NCBI GenBank assembly: GCA_002400905.2 | Contig: NVRQ02000074.1 | Location: 1-44,721 of the forward strand | Reading direction: 5' to 3' | Source: Gammaproteobacteria bacterium | Lineage (GTDB): Bacteria; Pseudomonadota; Gammaproteobacteria; GCA-2400775 | Length of the DNA: 44,721 nucleotides | Shown: positions 35,242 through 44,675 of the stretch, in pieces | Layout of the letters: each line of letters begins with the position of its first letter | Numbering within the stretch: position 1 is the first letter of the stretch | Made by a program: the position numbers and the translations under genes | Notes under the pieces: generated by a model | Database searches by the model: none | What the model saw: the letters and a program-made list of their open reading frames with translations, nothing else | Told to the model about the DNA's origin: nothing

Positions 35242-36627
35242 ATGAACCAATATAATTTCGACGACAACTACGGTGAAAACCACCCCGTAGACACTATTTA
35301 CTCGGTTTCTCAGCTAAACGGTGAGGCCAAAGTGCTGCTAGAGTCCAACTTTCCCTCAATTTGGGTTGAAGGTGAAATCTCCAATTTGGCGCGTCCTTCA
35401 TCTGGCCATATCTATTTCTCGCTCAAAGATGATAGCGCTCAAGTACGCTGCGCGATGTTTCGCGGCAACAATCAGCGTCTGCGCTTCAATCCAGAGCATG
35501 GCATGCTGGTCAAGGTCCACGCACGCGTCAGCCTCTACCCAGGTCGTGGCGACTTCCAACTGATCGTCGACAGCATGGAGAAAGCCGGTACAGGCGCGCT
35601 ACAGCAGGCCTATGAGCGCCTGAAACAAAAACTTCATTCCGAAGGCCTGTTTGATTCAGAGCACAAACAAAAATGGCCAAAAATACCGCAACAAATCGGC
35701 GTCATTACCTCTCCCACTGGTGCTGCACTGCGCGATATTCTCAGCGTACTCAAACGACGCTTTCCTTTAACACCGGTGATTCTTTATCCAACACCCGTTC
35801 AAGGTGAAGGGTCTGGCGCTAAAATCGCTCACGCCATCAATACTGCCGGACAACGTAACGAATGCGACGTGCTCATTCTCAGTCGCGGCGGTGGCTCACT
35901 AGAAGACCTGTGGGCCTTCAACGAAGAAGTGGTCGCACGAGCCATTTTCAATTGCCACATTCCGCTAATTTGCGGCGTTGGCCACGAAGTCGATTTCACT
36001 ATCGCTGATTTTGTCGCCGATGAGCGCGCGCCGACGCCATCAGCTGCCGCAGAGTTGATCACTCCTGACCAAAATACGCTGCATCAGCAGTTAAGACTCA
36101 CTGCACAAACATTAATTGCGAAGATGAAAGGGTTACTGGAGACACCACAGCAACGAATCGATTGGCTCGAAAGACGTTTAGCGCAGCGCCATCCTGGACA
36201 GTGGCTATCTCAACAACAACAGCGATTACTAGAACTTAAACAGCGTCTTGCGAACGCACAACGAAACATACAACGTCATTGTAATGAACGCGCCATAGCG
36301 CTGAAAAAACGTGCGATGCAACAAAACCCGAGATACCAACTGCAACATTGGCGTAGCCAACAACAGTCGCTAAGCTCGCGTCTTTATCTGGCATGCCAAC
36401 AACAGCTCAAATCGGCAAAACAACGCTTTCAACACGCCAGCCATAACCTTGGCACCGTGAGCCCACTTGCGACGCTGGGGCGTGGCTACGCTATCGTTAC
36501 TCAAGCGAACTCCAATCAGGTCATTTCAGACGCAGCAACCGTTCAAACTGGTAGTGAAATCGACGCTCGGCTGAGCCAAGGCTCCTTGCGCTGCAAAGTG
36601 TTAAGACAAACGTTAAAACAACCCTAA
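35242..36627 (+). CDS. xseA: Exodeoxyribonuclease VII large subunit
   Basis: About 461 residues from ATG 35242 (MNQYNFDDNYGENHPVDTIY). An upstream in-frame extension to 35077 overlaps guaB and its promoter and is rejected. The N-terminal OB-fold region 'YSVSQLNGEAKVLLESNFPSIWVEGEISN' is typical, then 'GHIYFSLKDDSAQVRCAMF', 'QIGVITSPTGAALRDILSVLKRR' and 'ILSRGGGSLEDLWAFNEEVVARAIF' from the catalytic domain, a long glutamine-rich coiled coil (about 290-400), and 'SPLATLGRGYAIV' at the end. With XseB it degrades single-stranded DNA. xseB is not in the window. Confidence 0.97.
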   Translation: MNQYNFDDNYGENHPVDTIYSVSQLNGEAKVLLESNFPSIWVEGEISNLARPSSGHIYFSLKDDSAQVRCAMFRGNNQRLRFNPEHGMLVKVHARVSLYPGRGDFQLIVDSMEKAGTGALQQAYERLKQKLHSEGLFDSEHKQKWPKIPQQIGVITSPTGAALRDILSVLKRRFPLTPVILYPTPVQGEGSGAKIAHAINTAGQRNECDVLILSRGGGSLEDLWAFNEEVVARAIFNCHIPLICGVGHEVDFTIADFVADERAPTPSAAAELITPDQNTLHQQLRLTAQTLIAKMKGLLETPQQRIDWLERRLAQRHPGQWLSQQQQRLLELKQRLANAQRNIQRHCNERAIALKKRAMQQNPRYQLQHWRSQQQSLSSRLYLACQQQLKSAKQRFQHASHNLGTVSPLATLGRGYAIVTQANSNQVISDAATVQTGSEIDARLSQGSLRCKVLRQTLKQP

Positions 36628-36742
36628 CCCTTTCTAGGTCTGCACCAGAAAAATTGGCCCAAAAGCTTACTGAGACATAACCAAACTCAGGTAAAAACAA
36701 GATAAATAAAGTCTGCCGATCAAAAGTCGATAATTAACTATC

Positions 36743-36771
36743 GGGATAATAATTATTGCACCAATTATCCC
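36743..36771. promoter_or_regulatory. Perfect 8-bp hairpin upstream of the GGDEF gene
   Basis: GGGATAAT (36743-36750) and ATTATCCC (36764-36771) form an inverted repeat with a 13-base spacer. It lies 49 bases before the diguanylate cyclase start and 115 after xseA. It lacks a following T tract, so an operator or processing site is as likely as a terminator. Confidence 0.35.
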
Positions 36772-36819
36772 AATGCGAAGGATATCGTAGTATAAAAACA
36801 GTGGTATAGGATAGTAATA

Positions 36820-37818
36820 ATGTCTAAAGTAATACTGGCCAAAGATTTCATGTCATCCCCAGTCACAACAGTAAATATCTCAGCGAGCCTAATTGATATA
36901 GTAAAGGTAATGAGCGCGCGAAAAATTTCATGCTTATTAGTACTAAAAAATGGTTTGCCCGTGGGAATGATAACCGAACGTGACATCGTGACGTTCCTTG
37001 CAAGCCACTTACCTAAGCCCACAGATCATACAACAGCAAAAGAACTCATGACTTCGCCATTAATTACCATCAATGAAAATGATTCATTGTTCGCCGCAAC
37101 GGTATTATGTCGCAGTCAAAAAGTACGGCATGTCCCGATTCTTGAAAACAACGGGACACTCGCCGGAATCATTACCTATTCCGATCTCGTTGAAGCAAAC
37201 CACTTGCAACTAGAGAGACAAGCCGCTTTGTTTGGCAAAAAGAATGGTAGCAACATTATGGAACTCAACGAACACTTAATAGAACTGACGCTTACCGACC
37301 CATTGATGGAGATTGGCAACCGACGCTCTATGGAAATGGATCTACAGCAGACGCAGCAATTATCTAAGCGCTACAAGCGGCCTTTCTCTCTGATCATAAT
37401 TGATATAGATTTTTTCAAACTATTTAACGATCACTACGGCCATTATGCCGGCGACGAATGCTTAAAACACTTTGCCTATGTACTGAAGCAATGCATCCGA
37501 GATGTCGACCGTTTATATCGCTATGGTGGCGAAGAAATATTGGTTCTACTCCCCGAAACCACACCTGATAACGCTATCATTCTTGCTAGACGAATCATTA
37601 GTAGCATCTATGAAGACTACTACGAACACATCAAATCAAGCTTTGAATTTTTGACAGCCAGCGCTGGCGTCAGTGGGTATGATGCAAGCAAGGATGCTGT
37701 CTTACCTAGCCCTGGTGAACTAATAATTCAAGCTGATAATGCAATGTACGAAGCAAAACGCCAAGGAAGAAATTGCGCCAGGTTATATGAAGGTGGTGAA
37801 ACGCAAGCGACCTTGTAA
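36820..37818 (+). CDS. Diguanylate cyclase with a CBS pair (CBS-CBS-GGDEF)
   Basis: A 332-residue soluble protein. Residues about 8-128 form two CBS repeats ('ERDIVTFLASHL', 'VRHVPILENNGTLAGIITYSDLV'), which usually bind adenine nucleotides or SAM. Residues about 155-325 are a GGDEF domain with 'LTDPLMEIGNRRSMEMDL', active-site GGEEI at 236-240 and a complete inhibitory site RDVD (227-230) five residues before it. It is therefore predicted to make c-di-GMP with product feedback, perhaps gated by cellular nucleotide state. No transmembrane segment is present. It is monocistronic as far as seen. Confidence 0.93.
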   Translation: MSKVILAKDFMSSPVTTVNISASLIDIVKVMSARKISCLLVLKNGLPVGMITERDIVTFLASHLPKPTDHTTAKELMTSPLITINENDSLFAATVLCRSQKVRHVPILENNGTLAGIITYSDLVEANHLQLERQAALFGKKNGSNIMELNEHLIELTLTDPLMEIGNRRSMEMDLQQTQQLSKRYKRPFSLIIIDIDFFKLFNDHYGHYAGDECLKHFAYVLKQCIRDVDRLYRYGGEEILVLLPETTPDNAIILARRIISSIYEDYYEHIKSSFEFLTASAGVSGYDASKDAVLPSPGELIIQADNAMYEAKRQGRNCARLYEGGETQATL

Positions 37819-38002
37819 CACATCAAACATAGAATGGCATAAGGAAACGAGTGTCACCACCACACAGGCCATACTAGAGAAACAGAAATCAAAAATATAA
37901 TTGAATCTAACCTATTTTTGTCGCTGTCATGGCTAACAAATATATTGGCTCAAGTTTCGCTTTTTCTATTGCTTCTCGTGAGTAGCTACTAATCTCCACA
38001 TC

Positions 38003-38725
38003 TCATTCAGGAAAAAGCTTGTCATAAGGTGAGTAGCGCTCAAGTGGGCTAGAGTCGTAACGCCATTTTTCTAAAACCACATCTTGCCACTGAGCAATAG
38101 GAAATAGCGCTCTAATCTTGCCAAAGTCGGCCATAATAAACATTTCGTGCCCGTGAAAATGCATCGGCACATCAAAATATATAGCGCCGCCTGGCTTTAA
38201 TACACGATAAATCTCAGCAATGCATTCCTCATAGTTCGATGGTTTTCTGGTTCCACCCGTACATTTCTGTCCCCAATGCTCCATGGTTTGTACGCCATAA
38301 ATGAGATCAAACGTATTGTCAGGAAAAAGAATTTCTGTGGCGTGACCATAACCACCGCCACCCAATGAAGGCTTATTGCCTTTAGGCTGTTGGGGTTCAA
38401 TACCAGACCAAACACCGCCACTGCGTTGAACGAGATTTTTTCCTAGCGAAAACCGGCCATAGCCTATCTCCAATACCTGTTTATCATTACAATCATTTAG
38501 ATACGCTTCAACACTCGACACCACACACTTTCGCAATGGCGTGCCAAAACTTATTGTGCATGCCTTATTGCTTCTATCTAATCGAGGACAGTGATTGCAC
38601 GATACACTGCGCAGCCCATCATCATCTTTCTGCCAATATTCACCCGCCCAGAGCTTGCGCATTGCAGCCGGATTCGCAACAAGACTGTGCCAACGTTTAC
38701 GAATAGAATTACTTAAACTATGCAT
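38003..38725 (-). CDS. SAM-dependent methyltransferase
   Basis: About 240 residues from ATG 38725 (a TTG at 38761 is less likely). The class I methyltransferase fold shows motif I 'QVLEIGYGRFSLGKNL', an acidic loop region with 'GIEPQQPKG', 'FDLIYGVQTMEHWGQK' as motif IV and 'IYRVLKPGGAIYFDVPM' as the post-motif region (UbiE/methyltransf_11 type). A Cys-rich segment, 'SCNHCPRLDRSNKAC', near the N-terminus could bind metal. The substrate is unknown; the surroundings give no clue. An AT-rich gap of about 180 bases separates it, convergently, from the GGDEF gene. Confidence 0.8.
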   Translation of the reverse strand: MHSLSNSIRKRWHSLVANPAAMRKLWAGEYWQKDDDGLRSVSCNHCPRLDRSNKACTISFGTPLRKCVVSSVEAYLNDCNDKQVLEIGYGRFSLGKNLVQRSGGVWSGIEPQQPKGNKPSLGGGGYGHATEILFPDNTFDLIYGVQTMEHWGQKCTGGTRKPSNYEECIAEIYRVLKPGGAIYFDVPMHFHGHEMFIMADFGKIRALFPIAQWQDVVLEKWRYDSSPLERYSPYDKLFPE

Positions 38726-38949
38726 TATTATGCTGACACTCTTAATTATTAAACTAAGCAAAATATGTGCGAAAAATCATTCCACACATAACACCTATCG
38801 TTCGCTTACCGCCACCTATCTATCTGCCGTGGCTTATCACAACTCCAACATCACTCTATTACAGCATCGCTGCTCAATTTAAATGCGCGGTAAGAACAAC
38901 AGGGTATTACCAACGCTCATCACACCAAGCGACCTCATGCGCTGTTTAG

Positions 38950-39363
38950 CTAAACATGCAAACGGCATTTATCGCCTAATTTTGCATAAAGTACTGCAGT
39001 AATTCGATCAATGTTTTCAGCAGAATAGGGTAGCCGCTCTATTGTGCCCCAGACGACGCTGGGCCAACAAAAGTCCGCTGGGCTACGGCCCACCACATGA
39101 ATATGCAGCTACCAATCACTGCAATATTAAGCTTTGAACTACCAAAGTAGCTTTTTATAAAAACGGACAACAGATTGATCTCATCCAAAACCCTAAGCTG
39201 GTCAGCCATAGATAAGCCTATCAGCTCAATTTCATCTGTGCGGGGGGACAAGAACAAACCAGGGGACTAGCGAGTTGTTCATTAGCAATACAAAGCTAAT
39301 ATCCATCTCTGCGATCACCACGCCATCGCTAAGCAATCTAGGATCTAACGCAAAATCACTCAT
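38950..39363 (-). pseudogene. HIT-family (histidine triad) protein, pseudogene
   Basis: The sequence reads MSDFALDPRLLSDGVVIAEM and 'ISFVLLMNNSLVPWFVLVP' until a run of six C (39242-39247), where one extra base shifts the frame. Then come 'RTDEIELIGLSMADQLRVLD' and 'SSKLNIAVIG'. A small deletion near 39108-39113 shifts it again, after which 'LHIHVVGRSPADFCWPSVVW' carries the HxH part of the histidine triad, and the tail is 'PYSAENIDRITAVLYAKLGD'. Both shifts must be corrected to rebuild a HIT (FHIT/HINT-like) nucleotide hydrolase of about 140 residues. Confidence 0.85.
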
Positions 39364-39637
39364 TATTTTATCGTTTGTATGGAGAGAGTGCTGCTCTTGC
39401 CGATAGAAACAGGCAAGGGACGAGAAAAATGCGGGGAGTCATTTTCTGAATGATAAATCAACCATTAAAAACATCAAAAAATTATTTTGAATTCGAATAA
39501 ATGATGGTTTTTTCTACTTTACCCTTCACAAAACGTGGTGACTGAGGCAACACGCAAAACTTCGCTGGCTAAAGTACCGCCAATGAATTGCTATGTCTAT
39601 TCTGTGCCCTCAGCCACACACGCAAGTGATAAACCGA
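39364..39637. other. Intergenic region downstream of cspA
   Basis: About 270 bases of AT-rich DNA with a small hairpin, CTTGCC/GGCAAG, at 39396-39417. No gene or recognisable terminator for cspA was found. Confidence 0.4.
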
Positions 39638-39844
39638 CTAAGCAGGAATAACGTTATTAGCGCAAGGCCCTTTTTGACCTTGACCAACTTCAAATTCTAC
39701 CGACTGACCGTCAGCAAGTGTCGCGTAATTATCACCGCTTTTTATTTCAGAATGATGAACAAAAAGATCTTTTCCACCATCTTCAGGAGTAATAAAACCA
39801 AAACCTTTATCTGCATTGAACCACTTTACTGTGCCTTTAGCCAT
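39638..39844 (-). CDS. Cold-shock-domain protein (CspA family)
   Basis: A 68-residue OB-fold protein, standard for the family. RNP1 is 'KGFGFIT' (about 13-19) and RNP2 'LFVHHSEI' (about 27-34); it starts [18 protein letters not shown]. It binds single-stranded nucleic acid, acting as an RNA chaperone. Which paralogue (CspA, CspC, CspE or other) cannot be stated. It is transcribed alone, with a divergent M23 peptidase gene about 390 bases upstream. Confidence 0.96.
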   Translation of the reverse strand: MAKGTVKWFNADKGFGFITPEDGGKDLFVHHSEIKSGDNYATLADGQSVEFEVGQGQKGPCANNVIPA

Positions 39845-40232
39845 TTCGTTATATTCCTATCTCAGTTAAATTTTACTTTGTATTGACGGCGGCCATTATC
39901 ACCATTTTTGATGCCAATTAATATAGCTATATTCTATTCGCACCATCTTCCCATTAAATCCGTCAATAAAGTGGCAGCATTGTTAGCGCCGACCACTTCC
40001 CTGTGCGTCTATTTAATCGCCTTTCATTCGTATTTATCGCTATTTTCTCCACCACCACGACATATCATTATTGAGCTGCTAATTAGAGCCAAGCCCATGC
40101 TAACCGCACAGATTACGTTATTATTCTTCCATTCTTTTTGAATTCAAGCTAATTTAATATGAGAAGAAGGCCATACATAGCCGTCATGTATTACACTGAG
40201 TTATATCTTTAAATTAGAACTTCGAACAACAC
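39845..40232. other. AT-rich divergent intergenic region between the cspA-like gene and the M23 peptidase gene
   Basis: Contains the regulatory regions of two divergent genes. I see several A/T-rich hexamers that could be -10 boxes but none with a good -35 partner. A long 5' leader on the cspA-like gene is likely from family knowledge, but no cold-box was identified. Confidence 0.4.
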
Positions 40233-41108
40233 ATGAATCGACATGACCGTTTAAGTACACTGCACTCAGCATCCCGTTACGCTATCGTGTTATTTTTCCT
40301 GGCAATGACAGTTAGTACTAGCTCTTTCGCTACCAACTTGCCTCAGTCAAATGCCGTTCCAGGCGGCGTAGCAGTGATTGCCCTGCCGGATGATACTGAC
40401 TTTACAACGGTAAAATTTGTAAAAAAACGTATTCTGACAGTCGTCAACAAGGATCGGTGGTATGCCGTGGTGGGGCTATCACTGAACGTGGCGGCTGGCG
40501 AGCATACCCTTTCTTACACAAATAAAAAGGGTGAAGCATCCAGCATCAATTTCAATGTAGAAGAAAAAATATATCGCGAACAGCGCATTACACTTAAAGA
40601 TAAACGTAAGGTTAACCCCTATAAAAATGACCTTGAACGCATTGGCAAAGAACGCAAACTGATTCGCGCTGCATTTTCGAAGTGGACGAATCGTAGCGAT
40701 ATTAATATGCAGTTTGAGCAGCCGGTTAACGGGCCATTTAGCAGTCCGTTTGGTTTAAAACGCTTTTTTAACGATCAACCACGCAATCCGCATAGCGGTC
40801 TTGACATCGCAGCGCCAACTGGCACACCCATCTATGCGCCTGCTGATGGAGTAGCCGTTGAGTCGGGCGATTTCTTTTTTAATGGCAATACGGTATTCAT
40901 TGATCACGGACAAGGGTTAATTACTATGTACTGTCATATGAGTAAAATTGACGTCGCTAACGGTGACGTAATACGCCGCGGCGATATTCTTGGTGAAGTC
41001 GGCGAAACAGGCCGCGTGACGGGCGCTCACTTACATTGGAGCGTGAGCTTAAATGGCACTCGGGTTGATCCGATATTATTTCTACCCGATAACAGTAAAA
41101 TTGAATAA
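40233..41108 (+). CDS. M23-family murein peptidase (LytM domain), secreted
   Basis: A 291-residue protein with a signal peptide at about 1-33 ('AIVLFFLAMTVSTSSFATN'). Residues about 35-115 form a beta-rich domain of the kind preceding some M23 peptidases. Residues about 165-285 are the M23 domain, with 'NPHSGLDIAAPTGTPIYAPADGVA' (His and Asp), 'MYCHMSKI' and 'GAHLHWSVS' (HxH) completing the zinc site. The Zn ligands are all present, so it should be an active endopeptidase on peptidoglycan cross-links, although some relatives act on other proteins. No strong Shine-Dalgarno is visible before the ATG. Confidence 0.92.
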   Translation: MNRHDRLSTLHSASRYAIVLFFLAMTVSTSSFATNLPQSNAVPGGVAVIALPDDTDFTTVKFVKKRILTVVNKDRWYAVVGLSLNVAAGEHTLSYTNKKGEASSINFNVEEKIYREQRITLKDKRKVNPYKNDLERIGKERKLIRAAFSKWTNRSDINMQFEQPVNGPFSSPFGLKRFFNDQPRNPHSGLDIAAPTGTPIYAPADGVAVESGDFFFNGNTVFIDHGQGLITMYCHMSKIDVANGDVIRRGDILGEVGETGRVTGAHLHWSVSLNGTRVDPILFLPDNSKIE

Positions 41109-41233
41109 CTAAGGAACTTCTAACTTATTCTGGAGGAAGTACTCTTAAGGTATGAAGATTTGCCGAACGCAGAAGCTGAATGTTTTAGGCACAAGATATG
41201 AGCTCATAAATAGATCAGAGGCTCCCTGACACG

Positions 41234-42634
41234 TTATCGGTTTTTTGCGTTCTTTTTAACCCGCTTCATAAGACGCTTACGCTTATAGTCCTGTCGTGGT
41301 GTCAGCACATTATGTTTACCCTTATAAGGATTTTCATGGCCCTTAAACTCAATACGCAAGGGCGTACCATGAAGCTTAAGCACTTTACGAAAGGTATTGG
41401 ATAAATAACGCTTATAACTATCTGGCACGCGCTCAACCTGATTACCGTGCACAACGATAACCGGCGGATTACGGCCACCTTGATGGGCATAACGTAACTT
41501 AATACGACGGCTGCGCATAATCGGTGGTTGGTGCTGCGTAACCATATCTTCCAGCAGCCTGGTTAATAACGGTGTTGGAAAATGCTTCATAGCACTTTCG
41601 TAAGCCACGTCTACTGACTCAGTTAAATCACCGACACCCGTGCCATGCAATGCTGAAATAAAATGAATATCAGCAAAGTCGACGAAGGTAAGCTTCCTGC
41701 TTAAGGTCGTACGAATACTTTCACGTTGATCTTTTGGTAAGTGATCCCATTTGTTGACAGCAATGACTAATGCGCGGCCTGCCGTTAAAGCATGACCCAG
41801 CAAACGAACATCTTGATCAGTAATGTCTTCTTGCGCATCGATCACGCTAATCACCACATTACTGTCGTCTATGGCTTTAAGTGCTTTGACGACACTGAAC
41901 TTTTCAATCATGTCATCAACACGACTGCGGCGACGAATACCTGCGGTATCGATTAAGGTGTAAGGCTTACCATCACGCTCAAAAGGAATCGTAATACTGT
42001 CACGAGTCGTACCAGGCATATCACAAGCGACTACGCGCTCCTCACCCAAGAGGCGATTAATCAGTGTTGACTTACCTACATTAGGACGGCCAACAACTGC
42101 AATGCGTGGACCGGTATCCTCTTCATCATCACTCGTTTCGTCAAGAGGGAAGTCGGCTAGAATAGTCGACATCATATCGCGCACGCCTTGACCATGCGCC
42201 GAGGCGATTACTGACGGCTCACCGAAGCCTAAGGCCAAGAAATCAGCCACAGTGCGGTCATAAGGCAGACCTTCTGCTTTATTAACAACAAGCTGAATTG
42301 GCTTGCCACGGCGACGTAACTGCTGTGCAATAGCTTCGTCTGAAGCATTTAGACCTGCCCGCCCATCGGTAAGAAAGCAAATGACATCGGCTTCATCAAT
42401 AGCATTCCAAACTTGATCTAGCATGAGGCCATCTATGCCATCTAACTCACCGCTAATACCGCCGGTATCAATAACGATAAAACTATGATCATCGTGCTTG
42501 CCTACACCGTAAATACGATCGCGCGTTAATCCAGGCTGATTGGCAACCAATGCGTCCCGACTACGAGTTAAACGATTAAATAGCGTCGATTTACCAACAT
42601 TGGGAGAGCCCACAAGGGCGATTACAGGTTTCAT
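41234..42634 (-). CDS. der: GTPase Der (EngA)
   Basis: A 466-residue protein with two tandem GTPase domains and a KH-like C-terminal domain. It acts in 50S ribosomal subunit assembly. The first P-loop is 'GSPNVGKS' (about 9-16) and the second 'GRPNVGKS' (about 182-189); 'NKAEG' and 'NKWDH' are the G4 motifs. The basic tail '[15 protein letters not shown]' is normal. bamB lies 15 bases upstream, completing the usual bamB-der pair. Confidence 0.98.
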   Translation of the reverse strand: MKPVIALVGSPNVGKSTLFNRLTRSRDALVANQPGLTRDRIYGVGKHDDHSFIVIDTGGISGELDGIDGLMLDQVWNAIDEADVICFLTDGRAGLNASDEAIAQQLRRRGKPIQLVVNKAEGLPYDRTVADFLALGFGEPSVIASAHGQGVRDMMSTILADFPLDETSDDEEDTGPRIAVVGRPNVGKSTLINRLLGEERVVACDMPGTTRDSITIPFERDGKPYTLIDTAGIRRRSRVDDMIEKFSVVKALKAIDDSNVVISVIDAQEDITDQDVRLLGHALTAGRALVIAVNKWDHLPKDQRESIRTTLSRKLTFVDFADIHFISALHGTGVGDLTESVDVAYESAMKHFPTPLLTRLLEDMVTQHQPPIMRSRRIKLRYAHQGGRNPPVIVVHGNQVERVPDSYKRYLSNTFRKVLKLHGTPLRIEFKGHENPYKGKHNVLTPRQDYKRKRLMKRVKKNAKNR

Positions 42635-42649
42635 ATTAGACAGTGAAAG

Positions 42650-43789
42650 CTAAGAGGCAGAACGTAATTGAACGGCGTTAATGCTGCCGTTTTTTCCGAA
42701 GACGAACAGTATATCATCGGCAACAGTTGGCGTACTTAAAACACCTTTACCCGCGACACGGCGCCGCGAAACAAAACTACCATCCACTTTGCTAAGCCAA
42801 TGTATATAACCGTCGAAATCGCCGACAACCACATAGTCGCCATGCAAAGCTGGACCGGTAATAGAACGTCGCTTAAGTTTTTCTTGTGTCCGCAGAGTGG
42901 CACCTGTCTTTAAATCTAAGGCCCAGACGTTATCATCGGCGTCACTAATATAAATAGCCTTATCATCCGCGACCAAGCCTGCATACGACGACATATCACG
43001 CGACCAGAGTGAGCGACCACCCTCAAGACTCAGCGCTGCAACACGCCCCTGGTATGAGGCAACATAAACCACGTTATCTTGGACGATCATGTCACCATCG
43101 ACGTCCGCAATACGTTCTAGCTCAGTACGACCTTGTGGCACACCAGCAGTAACGCTCCACACCAGCTTACCGTCTGCAATATCCAACAGATCAAGATGGC
43201 CGCTAGCAAAACCGGCTAGTACGCGATCACCTAATGGAACGGGTGCGCTACCACCTTGTAAAATCAATGCAGGTGTCTTTCGTTGATGTGTCCAAATACG
43301 TTGGCCATTATCGCTGCGATGACCATAGAGATGGCCATCGGATGTCGGCACGACGACGACACCGCTGCCTTCCTGTGGCGCAGCCAACACTTCACTCGCA
43401 ACATTGGTCTGCCAGACGATTTCACCGCTTTCGCGGCTTAACGCCAAAACATCGCCTTCGTAGCTGCCGACGTAGACATGCGACTCACCCACGCCGACAC
43501 CGCCACCTAGGCGTAATTTAGTGTTAACACGCCATATCTTTTTACCCTTATCACGTGAAAAGGCTGCCACATAACCCTCTTCAGTCGCCGCAAAAACACG
43601 ATCATTAGCAACTTGAATTTTTAGGCGCGCAAAACTTTCTTTCGCTTTATTTGGCAGTGATGATGACCACACATTACGCGTCTCAACACTTTGTTGGATT
43701 TTGTTGAGTGGGGTTGGCGGCTCCAGCTTTTTACTTGTTCCACATGCTACCAGAGAGGTCGCTATAAATAATAGAGCTAAAACTCTCAA
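42650..43789 (-). CDS. bamB: Outer membrane assembly lipoprotein BamB
   Basis: A 379-residue beta-propeller lipoprotein of the BAM complex, which inserts beta-barrel proteins in the outer membrane. The signal 'VLALLFIATSLVACG' has the lipobox Cys at residue 16. PQQ-like repeats follow, with recurring 'DGKLVWS', 'RVAALSLEGGRSLWSR' and 'VWALDLKTGATL' blades. The start overlaps the yfgM stop by four bases (ATGA); der follows. Confidence 0.97.
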   Translation of the reverse strand: MRVLALLFIATSLVACGTSKKLEPPTPLNKIQQSVETRNVWSSSLPNKAKESFARLKIQVANDRVFAATEEGYVAAFSRDKGKKIWRVNTKLRLGGGVGVGESHVYVGSYEGDVLALSRESGEIVWQTNVASEVLAAPQEGSGVVVVPTSDGHLYGHRSDNGQRIWTHQRKTPALILQGGSAPVPLGDRVLAGFASGHLDLLDIADGKLVWSVTAGVPQGRTELERIADVDGDMIVQDNVVYVASYQGRVAALSLEGGRSLWSRDMSSYAGLVADDKAIYISDADDNVWALDLKTGATLRTQEKLKRRSITGPALHGDYVVVGDFDGYIHWLSKVDGSFVSRRRVAGKGVLSTPTVADDILFVFGKNGSINAVQLRSAS

Positions 43790-44475
43790 CTGCTTTCACC
43801 ACTTTGACTATCCTCCTCCGCTTCACCCATTTCGCTATCATGTGCACCGTGGTCTTCGCCAAGACTATCCAGTTTCATACGCAGTTGTTGTCCATTCGCA
43901 AGCGCCGAAGGATCGACCAGCGCACTTTGATACGCTTCGCGTGCCTTTGCTACATCACCTTGCGCGAGATAAATATCACCTCGTAATGCTTGATAATGCG
44001 GTTCAAAGGCATTGCCATCTTCACTGATTAATAACAGGGCGACATCATAGCTTAACTGTGCAAAAAGCAGACGTGCCAAACGCAACCGTGCGAGCTGGTC
44101 GATACCATCAATGGCGGGCTTGTCGATAATCGATTGCAGCACGTTCTTTGCCTTATCCCTCTCGCCCAATCCAACCAATGCTTTCGCCTTAATTAAACTG
44201 GCAAACCCTGCTTGACTATTGCCACCGTACTCACCAAGAATACCGTCGGCCTTCTCAGTAATACTCGCATCGTCACCAACGTTGAGTTCGTTCAGTAAAA
44301 GCGCGAGCTCTGCCGAAGCCGCTTCAGAGCTTAGTTGTTTGTGGTCAAACCAAGCACGGCCGCCAAACAGCACTGCGATACCAATAATAAAACCGATAAT
44401 GGTTACCGTGCCATTCTCAGACCACCATTTTTTTAATGCTTCAAGTTGTTCGTCTTCACCGGGATGCGTTGCCAC
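43786..44475 (-). CDS. yfgM: YfgM family tetratricopeptide protein
   Basis: A 229-residue inner-membrane protein, with an N-terminal cytoplasmic 'EDEQLEALKKWWSENG', one membrane helix (about 24-44, 'VTIIGFIIGIAVLFGGRAW') and periplasmic TPR-like helices. In E. coli YfgM associates with SecYEG and PpiD. The C-terminal tail is acidic and low in complexity ('HDSEMGEAEEDSQSGESS'), longer than in E. coli. It sits between hisS and bamB, as in most gammaproteobacteria. Confidence 0.92.
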   Translation of the reverse strand: MATHPGEDEQLEALKKWWSENGTVTIIGFIIGIAVLFGGRAWFDHKQLSSEAASAELALLLNELNVGDDASITEKADGILGEYGGNSQAGFASLIKAKALVGLGERDKAKNVLQSIIDKPAIDGIDQLARLRLARLLFAQLSYDVALLLISEDGNAFEPHYQALRGDIYLAQGDVAKAREAYQSALVDPSALANGQQLRMKLDSLGEDHGAHDSEMGEAEEDSQSGESS

Positions 44476-44520
44476 CGGAATCTCCTTAATAAATTTAAAC
44501 TGATCATGCCCTAACTAGGA

Positions 44521-44675
44521 GGCGTTCTCAATCACCGTTCGCGGCAAGGTTCTGGCCCTTTTTCGCGCTGGCGGCGTTGCGGTTCGTTGCAATAGAACAA
44601 CACTTACTCCTCACCGCGCCTTGCCAGCACAAAAAATGCCTCAGAATCATGCTCACTCAGGTAATTGAGAACGCC
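44521..44675. repeat. 155-bp inverted-repeat element overlapping the hisS 3' end
   Basis: GGCGTTCTCAAT at 44521-44532 and its exact complement at 44664-44675 bound a 155-bp segment with internal GC-rich hairpins and no gene. The flanks extend the symmetry weakly (CTAACTAGGA versus CCTGCTAAGG). It is MITE- or REP-like. It carries the stop codon and last codons of hisS. Confidence 0.7.
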
